Below are positions 34,834-45,400 of a stretch of DNA of 64,000 nt, piece by piece. This DNA comes from Pedobacter cryoconitis (GTDB lineage Bacteria > Bacteroidota > Bacteroidia > Sphingobacteriales > Sphingobacteriaceae): assembly GCF_003259615.1 (NCBI RefSeq), contig NZ_QLLR01000004.1:226219-290218 (forward strand), in the 5' to 3' direction. Below the pieces are notes generated by a model that saw only the letters and a list, made by a program, of their open reading frames with translations, searched no databases and was not told where the DNA came from. Both the position numbers and the translations under genes were made by a program. The first letter of the stretch is position 1. Every line of letters begins with the position of its first letter.

Positions 34834-36267
34834 ATGAAGCTTAACACACGGCATCAACTCCAGCACATTTACAGCAGACGAACAGTACAACTCTTAATCC
34901 TGATCATTTTTACGGCGATATTGATTAATGGTATATTTTTCTTTCACCTGATCCGTCAAAATAAAGACAGGCTTAGAAAAAGAGAGCAGAATGAGAAGGC
35001 CATGCTGCTCACGCGCCGCATTCTGGGTAATATGAAAGATGCCGAGATCGGGGAACGGGGTTATATCCTGACCGGCAGGAAGAAATATATCATGCCTTAT
35101 ACCCGGGCAATTGAGGTTGTTTCTGACAATCAAAAAAGATTAACCCATCACATCACCAAAAACTTTAAAGCGGAGAATATCAAGGATGTGATGATGCTCA
35201 ACAAAGCCATTGCAGAAAAACGTACAGAGCTCGAAAGAACAATACAGCTGAAAAACGAACATAAAGACGCACAAGTACTGGAAGAGATTAACTCTGATGT
35301 GGGTGAAAATCAGATGAATAAAATCAGGGAAATCTGTAATAACCTATTAAAAGATTTTTATGACAATATACAAACTGAAGATCAGAAGGTTTCCGAAACA
35401 CTGACCCGGACCAAGATCAGCCTGTTATTTTTCAGTACGATCGTCATCGTGGTAATGGCGATTATGAACTTCAAGCTAAAGAAACGCCAGAAAAAGATTA
35501 CCGACCTATTTGATGCGCTGGAACAACAGAATTCAAGGCTCCTCACCCATCAGCAGGAACTGCGGAATTTAAGTGAAACCTTTTCTTCAAGGAATTCCGA
35601 ACTGGAACATTTTACACACATCATTTCACATGATCTGAGGGGGCCGTTAAACAATATCCAGGCGTTGATCAGGATGCTGGAAGAACAAGATCAGGATAAA
35701 GTAAATGACCCCGTATTTAAAATGTTAAAGAATGTCTCCACCGGGTTGTTTCACAAACTGGATGACCTTATTATTTTACTGAAGCAGCAAAAAAACGGAT
35801 TGTTGCTCAAAGAAATAGTTGTATTTGCCAAGCTATTGGAAGAAGTACAATCCAATCATAAGATGCAGATTGAACATTCAGGAACGGTTATCGAAGCAGA
35901 CTTCGATGAAGTTGCCGAAGTCGCGTTTGCTAAAATATATATGCAAAGTATCCTGCAAAATCTGATTACCAATGCCATTAAATACCGGGACCCCCTGCGT
36001 CAGAACAAGATTTCCCTGAAGACCCGTCAAAAAGAAAACAGCGTACAGCTGATCATTACAGACAACGGAAAGGGAATCGATTTAAATAAATACGGCAGTG
36101 AGATTTTTGGTTTGTTCAAGACTTTTCATACCGAACAGGACAGCCACGGGATCGGCTTATACCTGGTCAAAAAGCAGACCATTGAAATGGGAGGGAATAT
36201 TACGGTAAAAAGTGAAGCTGGTGTGGGAACAACCTTTACGATTGTCATTCCCACCAAAGCTGTATAA
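34834..36267 (+). CDS. CHASE3-type membrane histidine kinase
   Basis: A 477-residue kinase from the ATG at 34834; the frame can be extended to a TTG at 34807, but the ATG directly precedes the first membrane segment (LLILIIFTAILINGIFFF). The region between this helix and the second one (ISLLFFSTIVIVVMAIMNF) has the CHASE3 character: DAEIGERGYILTGRKKYIMPY. After a coiled coil comes HisKA with H266 in HIISHDLRGPLNN and an ATPase domain with NLITNAIKYRD, DNGKGID and HGIGLYLVKK. Its stop is directly next to the stop of the opposing porP gene. Confidence 0.9.
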   Translation: MKLNTRHQLQHIYSRRTVQLLILIIFTAILINGIFFFHLIRQNKDRLRKREQNEKAMLLTRRILGNMKDAEIGERGYILTGRKKYIMPYTRAIEVVSDNQKRLTHHITKNFKAENIKDVMMLNKAIAEKRTELERTIQLKNEHKDAQVLEEINSDVGENQMNKIREICNNLLKDFYDNIQTEDQKVSETLTRTKISLLFFSTIVIVVMAIMNFKLKKRQKKITDLFDALEQQNSRLLTHQQELRNLSETFSSRNSELEHFTHIISHDLRGPLNNIQALIRMLEEQDQDKVNDPVFKMLKNVSTGLFHKLDDLIILLKQQKNGLLLKEIVVFAKLLEEVQSNHKMQIEHSGTVIEADFDEVAEVAFAKIYMQSILQNLITNAIKYRDPLRQNKISLKTRQKENSVQLIITDNGKGIDLNKYGSEIFGLFKTFHTEQDSHGIGLYLVKKQTIEMGGNITVKSEAGVGTTFTIVIPTKAV

Positions 36268-37179
36268 CTATCTCCGCTGGTCTTTAAGCAGGTTAATTTT
36301 TAGATTAATCTCAAAGTCTCCCCCCGTACGCTGACGCTCTCCGGCAAGCTGACTGGTATAAAACCCCTGGATAAAAAAGTTCTCATAGTTCAGGCCCACA
36401 CCAAAAGTAGAACTCTTGTCACTATGGTACATTCCCAGGAAAGAAATCAGGTTATTCTGCAATTTCAGGTTGGTCCCAATATCCCAGATATTATCAATAT
36501 CCTTCGCTCCTCTGAAACTGATCTTAGGTTCCAAAGAAACCACATCCAATGTCGTTCCTATTTTATAAGACATTGCAACCAGGTAAGTTGATCCGAGAAC
36601 CGTATTGGCTTCATCCTTTTTAAAGAACTTTTTAAGATTCGGTAAAGCGCCCTGTAAAGTCAGCCTTTCCGTAGTATAAGCTATTCCAAAGTCTCCATCC
36701 ACATAACTTTTGCGTTGATTATACCTTGCCGCTGCCAGATCATCGGGTGTAGCAATGATACTATTTTCATCCAGACGTTCTTTCATCATACCCAGGGAAA
36801 TCCCAAAATGCAGTGCATTATTTTCCAGGTTCAGTGGTAAGTGATAAGCATAAGTTCCCATCACACGGGTGCGCCCGATCAGTCCGGCTTTATCATTGTA
36901 TACATTGAAACCAATCCCTACTTTATCGACTACCCGGTAATCACCACTCACCGCCATGGTAACCGGGGAGCCTGGTATTGCCCTCCATTGATTCCGGTAG
37001 CTCATATTGATATTCATGCCATCGTCCATCCCGGCAAAGGCTGGGTTACTGATATATTGATTTTCGTAGTATTGAGTTCCCAAAGGCCTTATTTGTGCGG
37101 AAACTTTTTGCAGACCAGTAAACAAGCTGATCGTCAATAAGGCTGTACACACCAATTGTTGAGGTAAAAATTTTATCAT
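36268..37179 (-). CDS. PorP/SprF family type IX secretion membrane protein
   Basis: A 303-residue outer-membrane protein. A signal peptide (ends VSAQ) is followed by the family start IRPLGTQYYENQYISNPAFAGMDDGMNINMSYRNQW, shown here in part, and a barrel with LGSTYLVAMSYKIGTTL. PorP/SprF proteins act in type IX secretion and gliding, and are commonly paired with a substrate that carries a gliding-motility C-terminal domain, as here with the gene 20 bases upstream. It is the last gene of the adhesin operon. The stop is adjacent to the opposing kinase stop, with no spacer. Confidence 0.9.
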   Translation of the reverse strand: MIKFLPQQLVCTALLTISLFTGLQKVSAQIRPLGTQYYENQYISNPAFAGMDDGMNINMSYRNQWRAIPGSPVTMAVSGDYRVVDKVGIGFNVYNDKAGLIGRTRVMGTYAYHLPLNLENNALHFGISLGMMKERLDENSIIATPDDLAAARYNQRKSYVDGDFGIAYTTERLTLQGALPNLKKFFKKDEANTVLGSTYLVAMSYKIGTTLDVVSLEPKISFRGAKDIDNIWDIGTNLKLQNNLISFLGMYHSDKSSTFGVGLNYENFFIQGFYTSQLAGERQRTGGDFEINLKINLLKDQRR

Positions 37180-37199
37180 TCTTTATTTTATATTAAATA

Positions 37200-37958
37200 T
37201 TATTCTTTCACTAGTGTAATAAAGCCGCTCTTTTGTGCTTTTCCTGAATCGATGTAAAGGATATAGTAATAAGTATCTTCGGGTAACGGATTTCCGTTAA
37301 ACTGTCCGTCCCAGGTATTGTCATACCCGATTTTCGAAAAGACGACCCGTCCTTCGCGGTCAAAGATCTTCAGCTCATTATTTGGATACTGCAGTATATT
37401 TTTCACAATCCATACATCATTGACCCCATCCCCGTTAGGCGTAATCATATTATTGGCTTCAATATCTTTATACAGTACGGCACTGGTAGAAACCATACTC
37501 ACGGCATTCAGATCTGAGAAAATAATGGGTTTAGTAAACAACTGTCCCACATACCGTTCCTTTTCAGAAGAGACACTTTCTTTAACCAGCGTATAATCTT
37601 TATAGTTCGTACTGGTTACTTTAGCATGTGCCAGCACCAGGTCTCTTGCTTCGTTTCCATTGAGTTCTATATCCAGGAAACTCAATGCAACTTCTCCTTC
37701 AAAGTTGATGGGTTTACTAAATCTGTACATCCGCTGAATACTATTATATCGTGGCCAGATCACAACCGCAGGACTTTGAATAACTTTCAGGTTATTCAAT
37801 CCCCAGTCATTGGTCGGTACCAGAGTTAATCCATCAGTACTGAATACGGTTCCACCCTGAATAAACAAGCCGTCAGCACCTACACTTAATTGAGCTTTTA
37901 AGCGCTGGCTGCCAAACAGCAGCAGCCCCATGGCAATTGATACAATTATCTTTTTCAT
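37200..37958 (-). CDS. Small secreted protein with type B (gliding-motility) type IX secretion C-terminal domain
   Basis: A 252-residue exported protein (signal peptide ends LKAQ). Residues about 170-252 are a type B sorting domain: NMITPNGDGVNDVW, ELKIFDREGRVVF, YDNTWDGQFNG, LPEDTYYYILY. The N-terminal part, about 145 residues, is a beta-rich domain with no family known to me. Compared with usual substrates of this class the cargo part is very short. Its partner for secretion is probably the PorP/SprF protein encoded just downstream. It may be an anchor or cap for the large proteins of the operon; that is inference. Confidence 0.87.
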   Translation of the reverse strand: MKKIIVSIAMGLLLFGSQRLKAQLSVGADGLFIQGGTVFSTDGLTLVPTNDWGLNNLKVIQSPAVVIWPRYNSIQRMYRFSKPINFEGEVALSFLDIELNGNEARDLVLAHAKVTSTNYKDYTLVKESVSSEKERYVGQLFTKPIIFSDLNAVSMVSTSAVLYKDIEANNMITPNGDGVNDVWIVKNILQYPNNELKIFDREGRVVFSKIGYDNTWDGQFNGNPLPEDTYYYILYIDSGKAQKSGFITLVKE

Positions 37959-37974
37959 CTGATCTTTTGATTAC

Positions 37975-39414
37975 TTATTTCATAGCTGCCTGCAACTGCT
38001 CTACAGTTTCAGGCTGGGCAACAATTTTATTGGTTTTCGCATCTACCAAAACCAGGGTTGGCGTAGACAATACAAAATAAGCGCTGGCTTCAGGGCTTCT
38101 GATTCCCTGTGCTGCTCTTTTATGTTTAAAAGCCGGCAGGTTAACTTTTGCTTTTTCCCAGGCCGGGATCTCCGTTTCTGTTTCATCCAGGCTAATCGCA
38201 AATACATCCATCAGCTCTCTGTTTGCCGCTTGCTGATACCAGGGATGTAATTTATCCAGCAGGTCTTTACAATGCTGGCATTCTGCCGACCAGAACAACA
38301 CTAATTTGTACTTAGCTTCAGTTTTATAAGCATGAAACTGCACCGATTTACCAGAACTCAGTGTCCAGCTAAAATCGGGGGCAACAGAGCCGTTAACCAA
38401 TGTTTCCATTCCTTTTAATCGCTGTTCAATTGCTTTTCTTTTAGCTGTTAAACATAAAGGATCATTCAGGTAAGGCTCCAGCATTTTAATCCCGGCGGTC
38501 ATATTGAAACTTTCAAAACCGGTGTAGAAATAGTCAACCATCCAGCCGTAAACCAAAGGGTGGCCAGTACGCACTTTTTCAATTGCTCTTTTTCCTGCCA
38601 GTGTAAATAAAGAATCACGAAGCTGAACTGTCGTAGACATTGCGCCATAGATGTTCACGTATTTATCCATCCAGTCTTTAAGATCTGCTGTTTTCAGCAC
38701 CAGCGGATTTTTGAAATCCATTCCGTCAAAGTAGTGTTCAATGACACTGTTCATGCGGTCAGTTTCTGTTCCTTTCCATAAAATCGGAGACACATACTGA
38801 AAAGGAAAACTACTGCTGATGAAAGTAGCTTTATGCTGTTCAATCTGTGACTTTATCCAGCTGTTATAGGTTAATCTTCTTTGTTCATATTCCTGAGTAC
38901 CAAGCGTAAAAAACTTAGAATCCGGCTGGTCATAATTCATCAGGAAATTTTGCAGCAAGCCTAACTGTGCTCTTTTCTTTTCATTGTCTTTTGAAAAAGT
39001 GACGAATAAAGTATTCTCTATTTCTTCCTTTTGAAAATAAGTGCTGTCCGGATGATTCAATGCTTTAGGACGCGCCCATAATTCCAGGTTTTGCTGGTTA
39101 ATGAAAATATGTCTTTCTGCCGGATAAGGGTTACTGGTTTCTTTTTCCTGGTAGTCGAAACGCAAAACAAATTCAGCAGGCAGTTCTGCTTTAGGAATTT
39201 GCAGCACTGCTATTTCGCCGTTTTTAACGACCGGTTTTTCAGCTATGGTTTTCAGAGAAGACCCTGAGATAGATTGTAAAGTAATTTTACTTTTGGACAC
39301 GCCTGATAAATGTATTTTCAGACTCACATCCTGTCCTTTTGCATGGACTCCAAGCAGGCATAAAAATGCAATGGATAAAGGCCGCACTGCGTTTTTAAAT
39401 TGGTTCTTGATCAT
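37975..39414 (-). CDS. TlpA-like thioredoxin-domain protein
   Basis: A 479-residue periplasmic protein with a signal peptide that ends HAKGQ. The C-terminal third is a thioredoxin/TlpA domain with the active-site pair in WSAECQHCKDLLDKLH. The N-terminal two thirds are an extended helical region with the LRFDYQEKE and PERHIFINQQ type of segments, common in Bacteroidota thiol-disulfide proteins. It lies between a sorting-domain protein and the giant repeat protein, so it may assist folding of exported proteins, although the giant has few cysteines. A general reductase is the alternative. Confidence 0.8.
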   Translation of the reverse strand: MIKNQFKNAVRPLSIAFLCLLGVHAKGQDVSLKIHLSGVSKSKITLQSISGSSLKTIAEKPVVKNGEIAVLQIPKAELPAEFVLRFDYQEKETSNPYPAERHIFINQQNLELWARPKALNHPDSTYFQKEEIENTLFVTFSKDNEKKRAQLGLLQNFLMNYDQPDSKFFTLGTQEYEQRRLTYNSWIKSQIEQHKATFISSSFPFQYVSPILWKGTETDRMNSVIEHYFDGMDFKNPLVLKTADLKDWMDKYVNIYGAMSTTVQLRDSLFTLAGKRAIEKVRTGHPLVYGWMVDYFYTGFESFNMTAGIKMLEPYLNDPLCLTAKRKAIEQRLKGMETLVNGSVAPDFSWTLSSGKSVQFHAYKTEAKYKLVLFWSAECQHCKDLLDKLHPWYQQAANRELMDVFAISLDETETEIPAWEKAKVNLPAFKHKRAAQGIRSPEASAYFVLSTPTLVLVDAKTNKIVAQPETVEQLQAAMK

Positions 39415-39443
39415 TTCTATATTTATTATTTATTTCTTGTTAT

Positions 39444-42400
39444 TTAATCTTTTAAACAGCGCAGCGGTAAGCCAACTGCTTTATCATTATAGGTTACTCT
39501 TACATTATTGAAGTAATAGCCCTGGCTGATATTCCCGTAACCTGTACTGCTCCAGTAGTTGCTGTTAACGCCTCTGATATTTAATGCGCCAGTGGCAGCC
39601 AGATCTCCGGCAGCATGGAGTTTCAATACAGAAGCATACGCATCAGCCGCAACTTTCCAGTTTTGCGGAGTGGCAATAGCTGAGATCCATTCCGTACTGG
39701 TTGGAACCCGCCAGCCCATGCCCAGCAATTGTGTACATGGGTCATTTGCAACAACCCAGCCCGAAGATTCACTAATTGAGCTAAGCCAGACGCTTGCAGG
39801 TTTACGTGTTGTTCCGTCGTGCTGATAACCTTGTAAACGGTTAAACTGCCAGTACCAGCCTGAAGAGGCTTCGGTTGCATCTTTTAAATCTGTAGCCTGC
39901 TGGTCTGCGCCCAGATTCTGGGTAATCCAGCATTTATCGACACCCGATATTTTAGTACTTACCAAACCATAAGTCACGGTTTTATCTACAGCAGATCCTT
40001 TTATTCCTGCTTTGTGAATTACCGTAAATGGCATACATACTTTAAAGCTGGTTGCAATTTCACTATAGGCTGTACCTACGCTATTGGTTGCAAATGCTTT
40101 CACATAATAGGTAGGGCCATTCTCCAAACCAGAAATTAATCCGCTGATTGTGCCTATACCATTTCCCATTGGCACCACCTGATCTGCAAGTGTTGGGTTA
40201 CCAGTCGTGTTCCAGACAAAACCGCGGGCAGTTACGGTTTCACGTCCGTCAGGGTTAATGATAGCTGATGCCTTAGCCGTAGTAGCTGTTACTTCTGACA
40301 ATGGCAGGACCACATTACTCACCGAAGGAATGGTAGAAGCCACCTCGTTCCGAAGACAACGAACAGGCAGTGCAGAAGCTTTATCAGACTCCAGCAGTCT
40401 CCAGCCGTAAAAAGCAGTCGCAGTTCCGTTTGCAGCTGAAGTGCTGCTCCAGTAACGGGCATCAGTACCTTTGGAAGTTAATCCTGCGGTGTTAACCAGG
40501 TAACCTGCTGTATGCAGCTTCAATAAAGAAGCATATATATCATCATTCGACCTCCAGTATTGAGGAGGGGCAATAGCTTTTGTCCATTCTGCAGCTGTTG
40601 GTAATCTCCAGCCACCGCCCAGCATTCTTACACATGGATCATTGGCAGCTAACCATTGCGGAGCTTCTATAATACTGGTTATCCAGGGCACCAAAGGATC
40701 ATTCGGGGTACGGGTAGTCCCGTCATGTTTGTAACCTTGTAAACGGTTATACTGGAAGTACCAGCCTGCTGATTCTTCTGCGCCATCGTTCACTGCGGCC
40801 GCTTGCTGGTCTGCGCCAAGATTCTGCGCTATCCAGCAGCGTGCTTCTCCGGAATAGGCTGTGCTTACTGTTTTATAAGTTACCGTCTTATCTACTGGTA
40901 CTCCGTTCAGTCCGGCGGTATGCGTAATGGTAAAAGGTAAACAAACTTTAAAGCTCGTCACCGTTGCACTTAAGCTTGTACCTACACTATTGGTTGCAAA
41001 GGCACGCACATAATAAACAGATTTTTCGTTCAGGTCTTTCAAACTACTGGTTATATCTCCAATACCAGTACCTAAAACAATCACCTGATCACTCATACCC
41101 GGGTTTCCGGTCGTATTCCAGACTAAACCTCTGCTGGTTATTGTAGCTCCACCGCTATTGGTCACCGTGGCATTGGCTACAGCGGCGGCAATCGTTATGC
41201 TTTCTGCCGGTACTACCACACTAGTCACCGAAGGAAGACGTTTTACAACCTCATCCTGCAGACAGCGAAGCGGCAGGCCTACGGCTTTATCATTGTAATT
41301 TATCCTGGTATTGTTATAGAAATATCCCTGGCTGATATTCCCATAACCTGTACTGCTCCAGTAGTTACTATTCGCTCCTCTGATGTTTAATGCGCCATTA
41401 TTAGCCAGATCTCCGGCATTATGCAATTTTAAGAAAGAATTATAGACATCAGTATTGGTTTTCCAGTTTTGAGGAGTAGCACTTATTGACAACCATTCTG
41501 TACTGGTTGGTATCCGCCAGCCATTGCCCAGCATTTGTGTACATGGATCATTGACAGCCAGCCAGCTTGAAGATTCACTAATTGAGGTAACCCACGGTGC
41601 CATTACCGCACCTGGGGTACGGGTGGTTCCATCATGCTGATAACCTTGCAAGCGGTTAAACTGCCAGTACCAGCCTGAAGAAGCTGTTGTTGCATCGTTA
41701 ACTGCTGTAGCCTGCTGGTCTGCCCCCAGGTTCCTGGTGATCCAGCATTTATCGGTACCTGATATTTTAGTACTTACCGAACCATAAATGATGGTTTTAT
41801 CTACAGCAGATCCATTCAGTCCTGCTCTGTGAATTACTGTAAATGGCATACAGATTTTAAAGCTGGTTGTAGTTTCACTGTAGGCTGTACCTACGCTATT
41901 GGTTGCAAATGCTTTCACATAATAAGTAGGGCCATTCTCCAACCCAGAAATTAATCCGCTGATTTTTCCTGTTCCGGTTCCCATTGGCACCACCTGATCT
42001 GAAAGCGTCGGGTTACCTGTGGTATTCCATACAAAACCGCGGGAGGTTACAGCTGCATTCCCGTCCGGGTTAATGGTAGCAGATCCATTTGCTGTAGTTT
42101 CAGTCATGTCTGCCAATGGCAGGATCACATTACTCACTGAAGGCAAAGTAGCGATGACCTCATTACGAAGACAACGAACAGGCAAGGCTGTACCTTTATT
42201 CGCGACACTGGCAGTACCGTTAGCCAATATATTTCCAGCTCCGGAAGATACTGCCGAACTGCTCCAATAACGGGAATCAGTTCCTCTGGCACCTAAGGCA
42301 TCAGTCACAATAGCACCCGCAGCATGAATTTTTAAAACAGAGTTATAGGTATCGGCACTTGATCTCCAATATTGAGTAGCAATTGCGTTCTTCCATTCTG

Positions 42401-45400
42401 TACCGGTAGGCATTCTCCAGCCACCACCCATCATCCTGAAACATGGATCATTAGCAGCTAACCACTGCCCAGCTTCATCTATGTTTCCAACCCACGGTGT
42501 TAAAGGATCATTTGGTGTGCGGACAGTTCCGTCATGTTTATAACCCTGCGTTCTGTTGAACTGGAAGTACCAGCCGGCACTTGCTTCTGTTCCGTCGGTC
42601 GCTGACTTAGCTTGCTGATCTGCACCAAGATTCTGAGTGATCCAGCATCTGGCTTCACCAGAAACAGTTGAACTGATTGTTTTATACGTTACTGTTTTAT
42701 CTACCGGCGCTCCATTTAATCCGGCAGTATGAATAATCGTAATTGGTAAACAAACTTTAAAAGTGGCTACCGCCGGACTAAATGCAGTACCAACACTATT
42801 AGTCGCAAAGGCACGCACATAGTAAACTGCTTTTTCATCCAGTCCTCTTAGCGTACCTGCCATTTCTCCTAAACCAGTTCCGGCAGAAATTACCTGATCT
42901 CCCATTCCAGGATTTCCAGTCGTATTCCAGACCAGCCCTCTGCTGGTTACCGGACTGCTGCCAGAATTGATAACTGCTGCCAAAGCTTCGGCGGTATTAG
43001 CAGTTATAGTAGCTGAGGGAATCTCTACGTTACTTAAAGAAGGAACGCTGGTCATGCCTCCATCTTGTAAACAGCGAACTGGTAATGCTACTCCTTTATC
43101 ATTATAGTTAATCCTGGTATTGTAATAAAAATAGGCCTGGGTAATATTACCATAAACCGTACTGCTCCAATAGTTGCTGTTCGCTCCTCTGACGCTCAGA
43201 CCACCAATGGTGGTAAGATCTCCGGCATTATGCAGTTTTAAAATAGAATTATAGGCATCAGCATTAGTTTTCCAGTTTTGCGGAGCGCCAATAACAGCTG
43301 TCCATTCTGAAATGGTTGGAATCCGCCAGCCATTGCCCAGCAATTGCGTACATGGATCATTTGCAGCCAGCCAGCCCGTCGGCTCACTATTTGAAGATAC
43401 CCATGGTGCTACAATCTGACTTGGGGTACGTGTTGTTCCATCATATTGGTAGCCTTGTAAACGGTTAAACTGGAAGTACCAGCCTGAAGAAGCCTCTGTA
43501 GCATCATTAACTGCTGTGGCCTGCTGGTCTGCACCTAAGTTTCTGGTGATCCAGCATTTATAGTCTCCTGAAATATTGGAACCTACGGTTTCATAGGTGA
43601 TCTTTTTATCTGTCGGCGCACCGCTGATTCCCGCTTTGTGTATCACCGTAAGCGGTTTACAGATTTTAAAGTTTACTGCAACTGCACTATAGGCTGTGCC
43701 AACATTATTGGTGGCATAGGCCCTGACGTAATAAGCCGGTCCTTCTTCTAATCCTTCCAGCACACCGATTATTGTGTTTATATCTTTACTGACAATTACA
43801 TGGTCTTCTAAGGTAGGGGTTCCGGTTGTATTCCAAACGAGTCCGCTCGCTGTTACCGGGGCACCACCATCGGAGGTAACAGCCGATGTTCCTTTTGCTG
43901 TATTCTCTGTAATTTCAGATAGTTTCACCTGTTCAACCACCGGAAGAACCGCAGCAGTAGTCACACTATCCTGCTTACCGTAAGCGGTACCTACGCTATT
44001 GGTGGCATAAGCTCTGTAATAATATTTAGTAGCTATGGCTAATGATTTTGGATTACTGGTAAAAACACCCATTCCAGCACCGTCAGCCGTCTTTAGCGAG
44101 GATGCCAGGGTAGGCTCAGGTGTTAAGGCCAGCACAAGCCCTCTGGCAGTCACCGCTGCTCCGCCGTCCTTAGTTACTTCTCCGCCTGCAGTTACTGTTG
44201 TACTTAAAATATTGGTGGCTGCTGTAGTGGTAACTGTTGGGATATTAATAGTGGTTAAACTGTCCAGGTTACCATAACTTGTCCCTATAGCATTAGTTAC
44301 GTAGGCTCTGAAATAATAAAGGGTCCCGAAATTCAATCCACTGACAGTACTTCCATAGTTTGCTATTCCAGCTCCCTGGTTAGTTTTAGTCAGATCAGCT
44401 ATAGTTGGGTTGTTCTTTTCACTCCAGACTACACCTTTTTGAGTAATGTCAGATCCGCCATCACCAAGGATAGTACCGCCTGAAGTAAAGGAATTTTTGG
44501 TAATTGCAGAGGCCGGGGTAGTCGTTACTTTAGCAAAATCCCTGGTGCTGAATGTAGTTGATTTCACGCTGTACCCTGTTCCGATCGCATTCTTACCGTA
44601 TGCCCAGATATAATATTTAGTAGCGGGTAATAAATTGGCGGGCATTCCTGAAATGGAGGTTCCGACCGCACCAATACTTAAGTTATTTCCAACCGCAGCT
44701 GCCGGAATAACATCTTCTGTATTCCAGATAAAACCAAGATCAGTGATCGCAGATCCGCCATTAAATGATAAGCTCGCTAAGGCCGCAACACTATTCAGCT
44801 GAATATTAGAAATCGTTACCGCGCTCAGGTTAGGAACAACCGCTGCAGAGGCCAGTATAATTTCATTTCCATAAGCAGTACCCTCACTATTGGTGGCAAA
44901 TGCACGTACATAATAAGTTGTTCCGGGAATCATTCCACCAAAAACATTGTCAAATATGCCTGTACCTCCAATACCGTTCACAATTTTTCCTGTGGAAGCA
45001 ACTGTTGGTAAAGTAGTGGTGCCCCATACAAATCCACGGGTGACGACCGGCATTCCTCCGTCATCGGTAATTTCTGCTATACCTTTCGCTGAATAGCCGT
45101 CTATCGAAGCTATACTGGTAGTGGTTAGTGTTGGCAAGCTCACTGTATTGGTTTTAAACTGCGTCTGACTTCCGTAAGTGATGCCAACCAGATTGGTCGC
45201 ATAAGCTCTCACATAATAAGTTGTATTCGGTGTTAAACCAGATAAATCTGCCGTAAATGTGCCTATACCTTTGGTCAAGTTATCTAAGGTTTTTGTAGCC
45301 AGTGAAATTGTCGGATCACTGTATCTGTCCCACACAATTCCTCTGCTTAAGATCGGCGTTCTTCCGTCATCGGTAATTTCTCCACCGCTGGTAGCTATAG

